NCBI RefSeq assembly: GCF_029892285.1
Contig: NZ_JARXVM010000015.1
Span: forward strand, 80,805-144,804
Direction: 5' to 3'
DNA from: Rhizobium sp. SG_E_25_P2
GTDB lineage: Bacteria; Pseudomonadota; Alphaproteobacteria; Rhizobiales; Rhizobiaceae
DNA: 64,000 bases
Part shown: positions 43,983 through 54,303 of the stretch, in pieces
Layout of the letters: the number at the start of each line of letters is the position of its first letter
Numbering within the stretch: the stretch's first letter is position 1
Notes under the pieces: generated by a model
Told to the model about the DNA's origin: nothing
Database searches by the model: none
What the model saw: the letters and a program-made list of their open reading frames with translations, nothing else
Translations under genes and position numbers: made by a program

Positions 43983-45289
43983 GCGGCGTCGAAATCGGAC
44001 TCTGGTCCTTCCCTGTCCTGATCCTGCTCATTTTCCTGCGCGTGCCGATCGGCGCGGCCATGCTGGGCGTCGGCGTTGTCGGGGCGTGGATGGTCACCGG
44101 CAAATGGACGGTGATTCTCGCCCAGATGAAGGCGGTGGCGTGGAACACCAACGCCAATTACTCGCTGTCGATCATCCCGCTCTTTCTGCTGATGGGCCAG
44201 TTCGCCGCCCGCGGCGGCCTGAGCCAGGCGCTGTTCAACGCGGCGTCCGCCTTTCTCGGCCATCGCAAGGGCGGCGTCGCGATGGCGGCGATTGGCGCCT
44301 GCGCCGGCTTCGGCTCGATCTGTGGCTCGTCGCTCGCCACCGCCGCCACCATGGCCCAGGTCGCCCTGCCGGAATTGCGCGCCAAGGGCTATTCCGGCGG
44401 TCTCGCCACCGCCTCGCTGGCCGCCGGCGGCACGCTCGGCATTCTCATTCCGCCGTCGGTGGTGCTGGTGCTCTACGCCATCCTCGCCGAACAGAATATC
44501 GCCAAGCTGTTTCTCGCCGCCTTCGTGCCGGGCATCATCGCGGCGGCGTCCTATCTCGTGGTCGTGGCGATCTATGTGCGCTTTCATCCGGGCTCGGCCG
44601 GGTCTTCCCCGCGCCTTCCCTGGGCAGAGCGCATCCCGGCGCTGATCGCCGTATGGCCGGTGGCGCTGATCTTCTTCCTGGTGGTTGGCGGCATCTATCT
44701 CGGCTGGTTCACGCCCACCCAGGCCGCCGCCATCGGCGCGGCCGGAACTGGCCTCGTCGCCTGGATGCGCGGCGGGCTGGCCGGCGGCGCGCTGATGCAA
44801 TGCCTCAAGGAAACCGCGGTGTCGACCGGCATGATTTTCTTCATCGTGCTCGGCGCCACCGTGTTCAATTCCTTCCTGGCCTTTTCGCGGCTGCCGCAGA
44901 TGGGCGCGGAATGGGTGACGGCGCAGGGCTTTGCGCCGATGACGGTGCTGATCATCATCCTGGTCCTCTATATCGTCTTCGGCTGCATCATGGATTCGCT
45001 GTCCATGATCGTGCTGACCATCCCGATCTTCTTCCCGATCGTCACGGCGATGGATTTCGGCATGACGCCCGAACATTTCGCCATCTGGTTCGGCATTCTG
45101 GTGCTGATGGTGGCCGAGATCGGCATGATCACGCCGCCGGTGGGGCTCAACCTGTTCATCATCTCGGCCATGGCCCGCACGGTGCCGATCCGCGAGACGT
45201 TCAAGGCCATCACCTGGTTCGTCTCCGCCGATCTCCTGCGCATCGTCCTGCTCACCGCCTTTCCGATCATCAGCATCTTCCTGGTGTGA
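43979..45289 (+). CDS. dctM: TRAP transporter large permease DctM
   Basis: A 436-residue membrane protein with about 12 helices and the DctM motifs LFLLMGQFAARGGLSQALFN, GGTLGILIPPSVVLVLYAIL, and GCIMDSLSMIVLTIPIFFPI, ending in TPPVGLNLF. It forms the ion-coupled transport unit. Family length; ATG overlaps dctQ (ATGA). Confidence 0.93.
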   Translation: MSGVEIGLWSFPVLILLIFLRVPIGAAMLGVGVVGAWMVTGKWTVILAQMKAVAWNTNANYSLSIIPLFLLMGQFAARGGLSQALFNAASAFLGHRKGGVAMAAIGACAGFGSICGSSLATAATMAQVALPELRAKGYSGGLATASLAAGGTLGILIPPSVVLVLYAILAEQNIAKLFLAAFVPGIIAAASYLVVVAIYVRFHPGSAGSSPRLPWAERIPALIAVWPVALIFFLVVGGIYLGWFTPTQAAAIGAAGTGLVAWMRGGLAGGALMQCLKETAVSTGMIFFIVLGATVFNSFLAFSRLPQMGAEWVTAQGFAPMTVLIIILVLYIVFGCIMDSLSMIVLTIPIFFPIVTAMDFGMTPEHFAIWFGILVLMVAEIGMITPPVGLNLFIISAMARTVPIRETFKAITWFVSADLLRIVLLTAFPIISIFLV

Positions 45290-45374
45290 GGGACTGCGAA
45301 CACGGCGGCGGCTTGAAAGTAGGGCCAAGTAGGCTTATTCTGGATCGGATAGAGACCCGGAGAGACGTGTCGCC

Positions 45375-45623
45375 ATGATGTCCGTGCATGATGCGTTACA
45401 GGCTTGGCAGGATGGCGACATCACCGCGTCGCGCGCCATGGCGTTGTCGGGCGCGCGCAACGTGATGGAACTTTATACGCTCGCCAATTCTTGCGGGGTG
45501 GATATCCGGCTGCAGCCGACCGAAGCGGAGGCCCGCGTCGTCGATGCCTTGTCGCGCGCAATCGTCGTCCGAATGCAGGATGAGGACCGTGACCCCGGAG
45601 GATCCGGGGTTCGCGCAGCGTGA
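45375..45623 (+). CDS. Small antitoxin-like protein paired with a PIN protein
   Basis: An 82-residue protein with a helical N-terminal half (VHDALQAWQDGDITASRAMA) and a charged tail. Its stop overlaps the GTG of the PIN-like gene. Size, position and coupling point to an antitoxin, but I do not recognise a standard fold. The TTAC...GATCGG region upstream may hold the promoter. Confidence 0.65.
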   Translation: MMSVHDALQAWQDGDITASRAMALSGARNVMELYTLANSCGVDIRLQPTEAEARVVDALSRAIVVRMQDEDRDPGGSGVRAA

Positions 45624-46261
45624 TCAGCTATCGGCGGATACCCGTCAATATCGTCATCGTTGACAGCGGGCCGCTGATCAGTCTCGCAGCAGTCGATAGA
45701 CTGGATCTTCTCGACAGTTTCTCTCGCCCTGTCACCGTATCCGATGTGGTTGCAGCAGAATGTCTCCGTTATCCGGAAAAGCTGGGCGCCAACCGGCTGA
45801 CCGAGTGGTTCAGAGCGTTCGACGGCAAGCGCTTCCGCGTGATGGACACGCCGCTTCTCCCGCTCTGGCGCGATGCTGTCGCAGAGGAAGAGGGCGGATC
45901 CGATCATTTGCCGTCCAAAGGCATTGGCGATGCATCGATCGCCTGGCTTCTGCATGAACTGCCGAGGCTCAACCCAGGCGACGAACTCGTCCTGGTCTTA
46001 ACGGAGGATGCGGGCCTTGGAGACGGACTCATTCGCGGCCTCGGCCCGCAATTCTATCTGCTGTCCACGCGCATGTTGCTGAAGACACTCGAAAATTTTG
46101 GGGTAATCTCGTCGGCGGAAACATTGTTGAGCGATATCGCCGCCGCGGGACGATCCGTTTCTCGATATGCCGTCGATCGTCCAGGCCGACTGGAAGGCCA
46201 GAGAAAATCGTCCTGGACTGATCCTCTCGTCGACGGAACATCCGGTAGAGAAGGAGAGTAG
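45620..46261 (+). CDS. PIN-like toxin
   Basis: A 213-residue protein with PIN-type acids: VIVDSGPLISL, VVAAECLRYPEKL, KGIGDASIAWLL and LTEDAGLGDGL. The spacing suits a PIN-domain RNase. It starts with GTG, overlapping the antitoxin stop. The last 40 residues (RYAVDRPGRLEGQRKSSW) are not part of the fold. Third PIN-type module in the window. Confidence 0.75.
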   Translation: MISYRRIPVNIVIVDSGPLISLAAVDRLDLLDSFSRPVTVSDVVAAECLRYPEKLGANRLTEWFRAFDGKRFRVMDTPLLPLWRDAVAEEEGGSDHLPSKGIGDASIAWLLHELPRLNPGDELVLVLTEDAGLGDGLIRGLGPQFYLLSTRMLLKTLENFGVISSAETLLSDIAAAGRSVSRYAVDRPGRLEGQRKSSWTDPLVDGTSGREGE

Positions 46262-46302
46262 CGGCGACGACATATCGCCGCTACCTATCACTCTCGTTAA
46301 CC

Positions 46303-47337
46303 TCACCCCTGAAACACCTTCCACCGCGCCGGCCGGAACGTCACCGCTTGCCCCTTGCTCACCTGCGCCTCCAGCGGAACCTCGATCTCGATCAGCCGGG
46401 GCTCGCCTTTGATCCCCACATCGAGTTCGATGATGCGCGTGCCGGCCAGGCGGCGCAGACCGGTCACGGTTCCGGTCACGCCCGCGCCTTCGGAGACCAG
46501 TTCGGCGTCGGCGGGGCGGAAGAACAGCTGCCCCGGGCCGTCCGCCGAGGAGGCGATGCCCACGGGCGCGCCATTATAGAGCGTCTGGCCATTGGCGCCC
46601 GCCACCGGCAGCTCTACACTGTCGCCGATGAAGGAGAAGACGAAGGGCGAGTTGGGCCGGTCATAGACGTCGTCAGACGAGCCGATCTGCTCGATCTTGC
46701 CCTGGCTCATCACCACCACGCGATCGGCCAGCTCCAGCGCTTCTTCCTGGTCATGGGTCACGAAAATGGTGGTGTGGCCGGTGCGGTCGTGGAAGTCGCG
46801 CAGCCATTTGCGCAGTTCCTTGCGCACCTTGGCGTCGAGCGCGCCAAACGGCTCGTCGAGCAGCAGCACGCGCGGCTCGATCGCCATGGCGCGGGCCAGC
46901 GCGACGCGCTGGCGTTGTCCGCCCGAAAGCTGGTTGGGATAGCGCTTTTCAAGCCCGGTCAACTGCACCATGTCGATGAGTTCGAGCGCGCGCCGGCGGA
47001 TCTCCTGCTTGGGCGGACGCGTCGCCTTGGGCCGCACCGTCAGGCCGAAGGCGATGTTGTCGAGAATCGTCATGTGGCGGAACAAGGCGTAGTGCTGGAA
47101 GACGAAACCGACATTGCGCTCCTGCACTGGCTTCCACGAGGCGTCTTCTTCGCCGAAGAAGATGCGGCCGGTGGTGGCCTGCTCCAACCCGGCGACCAGG
47201 CGCAGCAGCGTGGTCTTGCCGGAGCCGGAGGGGCCAAGCAGCGCGATCAGCTCGCCTGAGCGGATGTCGAGCGATACGTCATGCAGCGCCGGGAAGCGGT
47301 CGAATTCCTTGCGGATGTTCTTGATACGGATTTCCAT
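46303..47337 (-). CDS. cysA: Sulfate/thiosulfate ABC transporter ATP-binding protein CysA
   Basis: A 344-residue ABC ATPase with Walker [11 protein letters not shown]-loop [13 protein letters not shown], signature LSGGQRQRV and Walker [14 protein letters not shown]-terminal TOBE-like domain follows from about residue 240. The opening [20 protein letters not shown] is typical of CysA. It powers sulfate import with CysT and CysW. Confidence 0.94.
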   Translation of the reverse strand: MEIRIKNIRKEFDRFPALHDVSLDIRSGELIALLGPSGSGKTTLLRLVAGLEQATTGRIFFGEEDASWKPVQERNVGFVFQHYALFRHMTILDNIAFGLTVRPKATRPPKQEIRRRALELIDMVQLTGLEKRYPNQLSGGQRQRVALARAMAIEPRVLLLDEPFGALDAKVRKELRKWLRDFHDRTGHTTIFVTHDQEEALELADRVVVMSQGKIEQIGSSDDVYDRPNSPFVFSFIGDSVELPVAGANGQTLYNGAPVGIASSADGPGQLFFRPADAELVSEGAGVTGTVTGLRRLAGTRIIELDVGIKGEPRLIEIEVPLEAQVSKGQAVTFRPARWKVFQG

Positions 47338-47349
47338 GGGTGGTGAACC

Positions 47350-48228
47350 TTAATGCGAGCCATTGCCGCCGGCGATGCCGTGCGAAAACCAGATTTCGAG
47401 CACGGTGCGGACGACGAGGGTGAAGAGGGCGAGTAGGGCGAGAAGCGAAGCCACGGCGAAGGCGCCGGCGAGATTATACTCGTTATAGAGGATCTCGACA
47501 TGCAGCGGCATGGTGGTGGTGACGCCGCGGATATGACCCGAAACGACCGACACGGCTCCGAATTCGCCCATGGCGCGGGCGTTGCACAGCAGCACGCCAT
47601 AGAGCAGGCCCCATTTGATATTGGGCAGCGTGACCCGGAAGAAAGTCTGCCAGCCATTGGCGCCGAGCGTGATGGCGGCTTCCTCTTCCGAGGTGCCCTG
47701 TTCCTGCATCAGCGGGATCAGTTCGCGCGCCACGAAGGGGAAAGTCACGAAGACGGTGGCGAGCACGATGCCGGGCACGGCAAACAGCACTTCCACGCCA
47801 TTCTCCTTCAGCCAGGGGCCGAGAACGCTGCTGGAGCCGAACAGCAGCACATAGACCAGACCGGAAATGACCGGCGACACCGAGAACGGCAGGTCGATCA
47901 GCGTGATGAGAAAGGCCTTGCCCTTGAATTCGAACTTGGCGATCGCCCAGGAGGCGGCCACGCCGAAGACGAGGTTGAGAGGCACGGCGATGGCCGCGAC
48001 CAACAGCGTCAGCCGTATGGCGGCCATGGCGTCGGGGTCGCTGAGAGCCTCGACATAGGTCTCGAAACCATTGCGGAAGGCCTCGGTCAGCACGGCGACC
48101 AGCGGCAACACGATGATCAGGCCGAGATAGAAGGCGGCCATGGTCATGATGCCGATTTTGGCGCCCAGGCTTTCGCTGGCTGGCGAGCGCCATGTGCGGC
48201 TCTTGGAGGAGGAGAGGGCGTCAGACAT
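47350..48228 (-). CDS. cysW: Sulfate ABC transporter permease CysW
   Basis: A 292-residue permease with about six helices, the CysW start pattern [20 protein letters not shown], and the EAA region [36 protein letters not shown] is a strong CysW signature. It overlaps cysT by eight bases and is 12 bases before cysA. Confidence 0.94.
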   Translation of the reverse strand: MSDALSSSKSRTWRSPASESLGAKIGIMTMAAFYLGLIIVLPLVAVLTEAFRNGFETYVEALSDPDAMAAIRLTLLVAAIAVPLNLVFGVAASWAIAKFEFKGKAFLITLIDLPFSVSPVISGLVYVLLFGSSSVLGPWLKENGVEVLFAVPGIVLATVFVTFPFVARELIPLMQEQGTSEEEAAITLGANGWQTFFRVTLPNIKWGLLYGVLLCNARAMGEFGAVSVVSGHIRGVTTTMPLHVEILYNEYNLAGAFAVASLLALLALFTLVVRTVLEIWFSHGIAGGNGSH

Positions 48229-49075
48229 TGGCGTATCTCCGCGTCCAGGCTTGCAGCAGGTTGATGGCGAACAGCATCAGGAAGGACACGGCCAGTATCA
48301 CGGTCGCAATCGCGGTCGCGCCGGCATAGTCGAATTCCTCGAGCTTGATGGTGATGAGCAGTGGGGCGATTTCCGAGACGAAGGGAATATTGCCGGCGAT
48401 GAAGATCACCGAGCCATATTCGCCCGCCGCCCGCGCGAAAGCGAGTGCAAAGCCGGTGAGAATAGCCGGGGTCAGTGATGGCAGGATCACCAGCCGGATC
48501 GCTTGAAGCCGGCTCGCGCCGAGCGTCGCTGCGGCTTCCTCCACTTCCCGGTCGATTTCCTCGATCACGGGCTGCACCGTGCGCACCACGAAGGGCAGGC
48601 CGATGAAGATCAGCGCCACCACGATGCCGGCGGGCCCGAAGGCGATCTTGATGCCGAAGGGCTCGAAGAACTGCCCCACCCAACCATTCTTGGCGTACAG
48701 AGCCGCGAGCGAAATGCCGGCCACCGCCGTCGGCAGCGCAAAGGGCAGGTCGACAATGGCGTCGACCACGCGCTTGCCCGGAAAGCGGTAGCGCGCCAGC
48801 GCCCAGGCGATCGGAATGCCGAAGATGACGTTGACCAGCGCGGCGATGAAGGCCGAGCCGAAGGAGGTCTTGAGCGCGGCCAGCGTGCGGCCGTCGGCGA
48901 GCAGCGCCAGATAACCGTCAACGCCGATCGCGGCGGAGCGCAGCACGAGACCGGCGAGCGGAATGAGAATGATGAGCGCGAGCCAGGCGACAGTGACGCC
49001 GAAACTGAGCCCGAAGCCCGGTATGACGCTGTGCCGCCTGAATCCGATCCTCTCGGTCAGTGGTTGGTTGGACAT
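48221..49075 (-). CDS. cysT: Sulfate ABC transporter permease CysT
   Basis: A 284-residue permease with six helices. The conserved region [20 protein letters not shown] and the EAA motif [20 protein letters not shown] are typical of CysT/CysU, with [20 protein letters not shown] near the C terminus. It forms the channel with CysW. It lies downstream of sbp, separated by a repeat-filled spacer of about 340 bases. Confidence 0.94.
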   Translation of the reverse strand: MSNQPLTERIGFRRHSVIPGFGLSFGVTVAWLALIILIPLAGLVLRSAAIGVDGYLALLADGRTLAALKTSFGSAFIAALVNVIFGIPIAWALARYRFPGKRVVDAIVDLPFALPTAVAGISLAALYAKNGWVGQFFEPFGIKIAFGPAGIVVALIFIGLPFVVRTVQPVIEEIDREVEEAAATLGASRLQAIRLVILPSLTPAILTGFALAFARAAGEYGSVIFIAGNIPFVSEIAPLLITIKLEEFDYAGATAIATVILAVSFLMLFAINLLQAWTRRYANV

Positions 49076-49195
49076 GGACTTCCCCGTTGTGTGAGGCAGG
49101 AGCAGGCTTTGCCCGTCTCCGAAGTTTGTTTTTTGTTATGTGTGAGAGAGGGCTGGAATTCGTGGCCCCTCGGTCGTGCGGTGAATGGCGTGCAA

Positions 49196-49325
49196 CGCCC
49201 CTCATCCCCCTGCCGGGACCTTCTCCCCGCGCCTGCGGGGAGAAGGAGGATGTGGCAAAGTTGTCGCTCCATCGCCCTTCGCCCCGCTCGCGCGGGGAGA
49301 AGGTGGCGGCAGCCGGATGAGGGGC
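49196..49325. repeat. RIME-like palindromic element, copy 1
   Basis: A 130-base element with inverted ends (GCCCCTCATCC and GGATGAGGGGC) and two internal GGGGAGAAGG hairpins. It is nearly identical, in the opposite orientation, to the element at 51630-51768. It lies between sbp and cysT and would form a large hairpin in the transcript. Confidence 0.8.
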
Positions 49326-49336
49326 TGGGCAAAACC

Positions 49337-49395
49337 TCACCCCCTCCAATCTCCCCTCTTGAGGGGGAGATGCCCGGCAGGGCAGAAGGGGGTGA
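49337..49395. repeat. Short palindromic element between sbp and cysT
   Basis: TCACCCCCT at the left end and AGGGGGTGA at the right end flank an internal CTCCCCTCTTGAGGGGGAG hairpin and GCCCGGCAGGGC. The same order of parts occurs at 10353-10397 in the phn locus, so this is a second dispersed repeat family. Confidence 0.7.
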
Positions 49396-49418
49396 ACCCA
49401 CCCTCCGACCCAACGACT

Positions 49419-50462
49419 TTAGTTCGCCGGCTGGTAGATCTTGTCGAACACGCCGCCATCGCCGAAATGGGTCGGCTGCGCTTTCTTCCAGCCGCCGAAT
49501 AGCGGATCGTCGATCTTCACGAGTTCCAGCTTCGGGAATTTCGCCACGAGATCGGCCGGCGCGAGTTCCGGCTGGAACGGGCGGTAGTGATGTTTGGCGG
49601 CCAGCGTCTGGCCTTCCTTGGTGTAGAGATAAGCGAGATAGGCTTCTGCCACTTTGCGGGTGCCCTTGGCGTCGACATTGCCGTCGACCACCGCCACCGG
49701 CGGCTGGGCGAGGATGGAGAGGCTGGGGGTGACGATCTCGAAGCCTTCATCCTTGAATTCGTCGAGCGACAGATAGGCTTCGTTTTCCCAGGCGATCAGC
49801 ACATCGCCGATGCCGCGCTGGGCAAACGAGGTCAGCGCGCCGCGCGCGCCGGTGTCGAGCACCGGGGCCCGCTTGTAGAGATCCGCGATATAGGCCTTCA
49901 CCTTGGCCTCGTCGCCACCGAATTCCTTGTTGGCCCAGGCCCAGGCGGCGAGATAGTTCCAGCGCGCGCCGCCAGACGTTTTCGGGTTCGGCGTCACGAT
50001 CTGCACATCGCCCTTCACCAGATCGCCCCAGTCCTTGATGCCCTTGGGATTGCCCTTGCGCACCAGGAAGACGATGGTCGAGGTGTAGGGCGCGGAATCG
50101 TTGGGCAGGCGGGTCTTCCAGTTGGCCGGGATCTTGCCGGTTTTCGAAGCGATCGCGTCGATGTCGCCTTCCAGCGCCAGCGTCACCACATCGGCTTCGA
50201 GACCGTCGATGACAGCGCGGGCCTGCTTGCCGGAGCCGCCATGCGATTGCTTGACCGACACATCCTCGCCGGTTTCCTTCTTCCAGTGAGCAGCGAAGAC
50301 CTCGTCGAATTCCTTGTAGAATTCGCGGGTCGGGTCATAGCTGACATTGAGCAGCTGCGTTTCAGCGAAGGCCGGCGCGATGCCGCCGGCAGTGAGCGCG
50401 AGGCCCATGGCGACTGCGACGGCGCGGGATGCGAGGTGGCGGCGTGTGAGAGAGTAAACCAT
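49419..50462 (-). CDS. sbp: Sulfate-binding periplasmic protein Sbp/CysP
   Basis: A 347-residue precursor with a signal peptide ending near AFA (residue 32). The mature part starts [20 protein letters not shown], the family signature, with [20 protein letters not shown] and [17 protein letters not shown] following. It captures sulfate or thiosulfate. It lies divergent from cysH and upstream of cysTWA. Confidence 0.94.
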   Translation of the reverse strand: MVYSLTRRHLASRAVAVAMGLALTAGGIAPAFAETQLLNVSYDPTREFYKEFDEVFAAHWKKETGEDVSVKQSHGGSGKQARAVIDGLEADVVTLALEGDIDAIASKTGKIPANWKTRLPNDSAPYTSTIVFLVRKGNPKGIKDWGDLVKGDVQIVTPNPKTSGGARWNYLAAWAWANKEFGGDEAKVKAYIADLYKRAPVLDTGARGALTSFAQRGIGDVLIAWENEAYLSLDEFKDEGFEIVTPSLSILAQPPVAVVDGNVDAKGTRKVAEAYLAYLYTKEGQTLAAKHHYRPFQPELAPADLVAKFPKLELVKIDDPLFGGWKKAQPTHFGDGGVFDKIYQPAN

Positions 50463-50869
50463 GCGTTCGTCCTCCTAATCGACGGAATGCATAAACCCTA
50501 TTAAATTGGTGTATTAAGTCAATTCAGTTCCGATCGGAAAGCAAAGCCAGACGCGGTTTGACCGCAATTTTGTTGTTTCAGGGTTCAAAAACCGGCGATT
50601 GTTGAAACAGGATGCGGGGAAAAGCGCGTATCGCGAGAAATTTATTCCGGCCTGCGGGCCAATTTCGGGCCAGGAACCCGGTTCGGACTCATGCGCCGCG
50701 ATAATGGCGCGGCAACAGGGGTGGGAATGCGTCCTCATCAGCTTTTTCGCCGAAAGCGCGGAATCAAAGAGATATTTGCTCCCGGCTTGGGAAGAGAGGG
50801 AAACGCATTTCTGTCTATTTCCGCGATGAATTGCGATTATCGGCGCAATCGGAATTCAGGACCAAAGAC
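50463..50869. other. Divergent sbp-cysH regulatory region
   Basis: About 400 bases without a convincing gene. An AT-rich block at 50499-50524 (CTATTAAATTGGTGTATTAA) close to sbp is a likely promoter and regulator-binding site for sulfur control, and the cysH side has weaker signals. I see no riboswitch. Short frames here lack ribosome sites. Confidence 0.5.
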
Positions 50870-51619
50870 ATGACCATCATGAATCTCTCGCAGGAAGCGC
50901 AGTCGCTCAACGACAAAATGGCCGGGCTGGATCTGGCGGAGCGCCTGTCGCTCGCCGCAAGCTTGGGCGGTCGCGTTGTGTTCACGACCTCGCTCGGCAT
51001 CGAGGATCAGGTGATCACCCATGTCATCGGCCAGAACCGTTTCGACATCGATGTGGCGACGCTTGAGACCGGCCGTCTCTTCCCGGAAACGGTGGCGCTG
51101 ATCGCCGACACCGAAGCCCGCTACGGCATGACCATCAATCGCTACTTTCCGCTCAAGGAAGATGTCGACGCCTATGCGGCGCAGTATGGCCTCAATGGCT
51201 TCTATGACAGCGTCGAGGCCCGCCACGCCTGCTGCGGCGTCCGCAAGGTCAAGCCGCTGGCCCGCGCACTGACGGGGGCTTCGGTCTGGATCACCGGTCT
51301 GCGCCGCGGCCAGTCCGGCAACCGCGCCGACACGCCCTTCGTCGAATATGACGCCGAGCGCAATCTGCTCAAGATCAATCCGCTGGCCGACTGGGACATC
51401 GAGCGCATCAACTGTCTTGTGACCGACGAGGCGGTGCCGATCAATCCGCTGCATTCTCGCGGCTATCCCTCCATCGGCTGCGAACCCTGCACCCGCGCCA
51501 TCAAGCCTGGCGAATCTGAGCGCGCCGGCCGCTGGTGGTGGGAAAATGACGAAAAGCGCGAATGCGGCCTGCATGTGCCGGAAGCCGCGCTGCCCTCGCT
51601 CAATTCGAGCGAGCTTTAA
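50870..51619 (+). CDS. cysH: Assimilatory APS reductase CysH
   Basis: A 249-residue thiol-dependent reductase. Two Cys pairs (HACCGVRK and GCEPCTRA) mark a 4Fe-4S protein that acts on APS rather than PAPS, and the catalytic Cys is in [23 protein letters not shown] is the PP-loop-like start. It reduces APS to sulfite. ATG 50870 or the ATG three codons later are both possible. It is divergent from sbp and upstream of cysDN. Confidence 0.92.
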   Translation: MTIMNLSQEAQSLNDKMAGLDLAERLSLAASLGGRVVFTTSLGIEDQVITHVIGQNRFDIDVATLETGRLFPETVALIADTEARYGMTINRYFPLKEDVDAYAAQYGLNGFYDSVEARHACCGVRKVKPLARALTGASVWITGLRRGQSGNRADTPFVEYDAERNLLKINPLADWDIERINCLVTDEAVPINPLHSRGYPSIGCEPCTRAIKPGESERAGRWWWENDEKRECGLHVPEAALPSLNSSEL

Positions 51620-51629
51620 TTCGGCGTCG

Positions 51630-51768
51630 AACCGCCCCTCATCCGGCTGCCGCCACCTTCTCCCCGCGCGCGGGGAGAAGGGCGATGGAGCGCCGGCCTT
51701 GCCACATCCTCCTTCTCCCCGCAGGCGCGGGGAGAAGGAGGATGTGGCAAGGGGGATGAGGGGCGGTT
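51630..51768. repeat. RIME-like palindromic element, copy 2
   Basis: A 139-base element with perfect 15-base terminal inverted repeats (AACCGCCCCTCATCC and its complement) and internal hairpins. It matches the copy at 49196-49325 in reverse orientation. It sits 10 bases after the cysH stop, between cysH and cysD, so cysH-cysD read-through must cross it. Confidence 0.85.
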
Positions 51769-51812
51769 CTCGCCCTTGCTATAGGAACCCGATCCCGGGA
51801 AAAGGTAGACAA

Positions 51813-52763
51813 ATGCACATTTCCGAATTCGACGCTCACACCAAGGATGCGCCGGCGCGCCAGCCGCTCGATCCGCATCTGAAGGCGCTGGAAAACGAAG
51901 CCATCCACATCTTCCGCGAGGTCGCCGGCGAGTTTGAAAAGCCGGTCATGCTCTATTCGATCGGCAAGGATAGCTCCGTCCTCCTGCATCTCGCCCGCAA
52001 GGCCTTCTATCCCGGTCGCGTGCCGTTTCCGCTCCTGCATATCGACACCGGCTGGAAATTCCCCGAGATGATCGCCTTCCGAGACGCCACCGCGGAAAAG
52101 TTCGATCTCGACCTCGTCGTCCACATCAATCCGCGCGGCGCGAGCGAGGGCATCAGCCCGTTCAGCCATGGCTCGGCCTATCATACCGACGTGATGAAGA
52201 CGGAAGCGCTGCGCCAGGCGCTGGACGCCGGCAAATACGATGCTGCCTTCGGCGGCGCCCGTCGCGACGAAGAAGCCTCCCGCGCCAAGGAACGCATCTA
52301 TTCCTTCCGCACGCCCGACCATAAGTGGGATCCGCGCAACCAGCGCCCGGAACTGTGGAACATCTATAACGGCATGATCCGCCAGGGCGAAAGCGTCCGC
52401 GCTTTCCCGCTGTCCAACTGGACCGAAGTCGATATCTGGCGCTACATCCAGGCCGAAAACATCGAATTGCCGCCGCTCTATTTCGCCAAGAGCCGCAAAT
52501 TCGTCGAGCGCGACGGCATGCTGATGTGGGCCGAAGATCCGCGCTTTGAAGCGCTGCCGGGCGAACAGGTGCAGGAAGCAAGCCTGCGCTTCCGCACGCT
52601 GGGCTGCTGGCCGCTCACCGGCGGCATCCGCTCCACGGCGTCCACCCTCGACGAGGTGATCGCCGAACTCGAAATCGCCACCGTCTCCGAACGCCAGGGC
52701 CGCGCCATCGACCGCGACCAGGCCGGCTCGATGGAAAAGAAGAAGCGCGAAGGATATTTCTGA
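51813..52763 (+). CDS. cysD: Sulfate adenylyltransferase subunit 2 CysD
   Basis: A 316-residue PP-loop ATPase: [40 protein letters not shown], and the conserved [20 protein letters not shown] and [13 protein letters not shown] segments. With CysN it makes APS from sulfate and ATP. ATG 51813 gives family length. One base separates it from cysN. Confidence 0.95.
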   Translation: MHISEFDAHTKDAPARQPLDPHLKALENEAIHIFREVAGEFEKPVMLYSIGKDSSVLLHLARKAFYPGRVPFPLLHIDTGWKFPEMIAFRDATAEKFDLDLVVHINPRGASEGISPFSHGSAYHTDVMKTEALRQALDAGKYDAAFGGARRDEEASRAKERIYSFRTPDHKWDPRNQRPELWNIYNGMIRQGESVRAFPLSNWTEVDIWRYIQAENIELPPLYFAKSRKFVERDGMLMWAEDPRFEALPGEQVQEASLRFRTLGCWPLTGGIRSTASTLDEVIAELEIATVSERQGRAIDRDQAGSMEKKKREGYF

Positions 52764-52764
52764 G

Positions 52765-54240
52765 ATGACCGCTCCCTCCAATCTCGCCGAACAGGCGCTC
52801 CTCAACGCTGACAGCCATGCCGGCCTCCGTGATTCCCGTCCGCTGCGCTTGATCACCTGCGGCTCGGTCGATGACGGCAAGTCCACCCTGATTGGCCGTC
52901 TTCTCTGGGACACCAAGGCCGTCAAGGAAGACCAGGCCGCCGCGCTCAACCGCGACAGCGGCAAGCAGAACGATCTCGGCCTACCGGATTTCGCCCTGCT
53001 GCTCGATGGTCTGCAGGCCGAACGCGAACAGGGCATCACCATCGATGTCGCCTATCGCTATTTCGCCACCGACCGCCGCTCCTTCATCGTCGCCGACACG
53101 CCCGGCCATGAGCAATACACCCGCAATATGGCGACCGGCGCCTCCACCGCCGATCTCGCCGTGCTCTTGGTCGACGCCCGCACCGGCCTGCTCGAGCAGA
53201 CCCGCCGCCACGCCACGATCGCGACCCTGATGGGCATTCGCCAGTTCGTGCTGGCGGTCAACAAGATCGACCTCATCGGCTATGACAAGGCGGTCTTCGA
53301 CAAGATCAGCCACGACTTCAAGGAACTAGCGCTGTCGCTCGGCGTCCGTCAGGTCACCGCCATTCCGCTGTCGGCGCTCAAGGGCGAAAACGTCGTCTAT
53401 GACGGCCGCGCCTCCATGCCCTGGTATGAAGGTCCGACCATTGTCGAAGCGCTGGAAAAGGCGCCCGTCCGCTCGGCCCAGGCCACCGGTTTCCGCATGA
53501 GCGTGCAGCGCGTGTCGCGTCCCGGCGAAAGCTTCCGCGGCTATCAGGGCACGGTTTCTGGCGGCGCGGTGAAGCCCGGCGATTCCATCGTCATCCTGCC
53601 CTCGGGCATGATCGCCAATGTCTCCAAGATCGTCACCTTCGATCTCGTGCGCAACGCGGCGGTGGCCGGCGATGCGGTCACGCTGGTGCTCGACCGTCAG
53701 GTCGATATCGCCCGCGGCGACCTCATCGCCTCCTATGACGCCCAGCCGATGATCGGTCTCGCCTTCGACGCCCAGTTGGTGGCGTTGCAGCCCGGCGGCA
53801 TCCAGCCCGGCAAGCGCTACTGGCTGAAATCAGGCTCGCGCCGCCAGCGCGTGCAGGTCGAGCCGATCTCCAAGCTCGATCTCAAGAGCGGAAAATGGGC
53901 CGCCGCCGAGAGCCTCGACATGAACGCCATCGGCCGCGTCCATCTCGCCTTCGACGAGCAGGCGGTGTTCGACGCCTATGAGCAGAACCGCTCGACCGGC
54001 GCCTTCATCCTGATCGATCCCGACACCAACAACACGGTGGCGGGCGGCATGATCACGGCCCGCCGCAGCGAAGTCTCCGCCATCCATGGCGATGACGCCC
54101 GCGTGCTGGTGTCGCTGCCGGCCGATCTCGCCGATCAGCTGCTGACGGGTGAAATCTTCGCCGCCCGCCGCGACGACGTCGAAATCCGCCGTCTCACCGC
54201 CGCCCAGGCCCGCAAGGCCATCGACAGCGCCGAGGAATAA
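52765..54240 (+). CDS. cysN: Sulfate adenylyltransferase subunit 1 CysN
   Basis: A 491-residue GTPase with G1 GSVDDGKST, G3 DTPGHEQYTRN and G4 NKIDL. The length has no room for an APS kinase domain, so it is CysN and not CysNC. It drives CysD by GTP hydrolysis. It ends the operon with a clear terminator. Confidence 0.94.
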   Translation: MTAPSNLAEQALLNADSHAGLRDSRPLRLITCGSVDDGKSTLIGRLLWDTKAVKEDQAAALNRDSGKQNDLGLPDFALLLDGLQAEREQGITIDVAYRYFATDRRSFIVADTPGHEQYTRNMATGASTADLAVLLVDARTGLLEQTRRHATIATLMGIRQFVLAVNKIDLIGYDKAVFDKISHDFKELALSLGVRQVTAIPLSALKGENVVYDGRASMPWYEGPTIVEALEKAPVRSAQATGFRMSVQRVSRPGESFRGYQGTVSGGAVKPGDSIVILPSGMIANVSKIVTFDLVRNAAVAGDAVTLVLDRQVDIARGDLIASYDAQPMIGLAFDAQLVALQPGGIQPGKRYWLKSGSRRQRVQVEPISKLDLKSGKWAAAESLDMNAIGRVHLAFDEQAVFDAYEQNRSTGAFILIDPDTNNTVAGGMITARRSEVSAIHGDDARVLVSLPADLADQLLTGEIFAARRDDVEIRRLTAAQARKAIDSAEE

Positions 54241-54261
54241 GACGCCCTCTGCGGACAAATG

Positions 54262-54289
54262 AAAAGGGCGCCCCTGCGGCGCCCTTTTT
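54262..54289 (+). terminator. Rho-independent terminator after cysN
   Basis: AAAAGGGCGCC pairs with GGCGCCCTTTTT around a five-base loop. The A run on the left means it can also stop transcription of the convergent DUF6880 gene on the minus strand. Confidence 0.9.
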
Positions 54290-54303
54290 CGATTCACACT
54301 GGA

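Noticed and set aside
43907..45328. Minus-strand 473-residue frame opposite dctM
   Set aside because: Composition is typical of an antisense shadow and dctM is certain.
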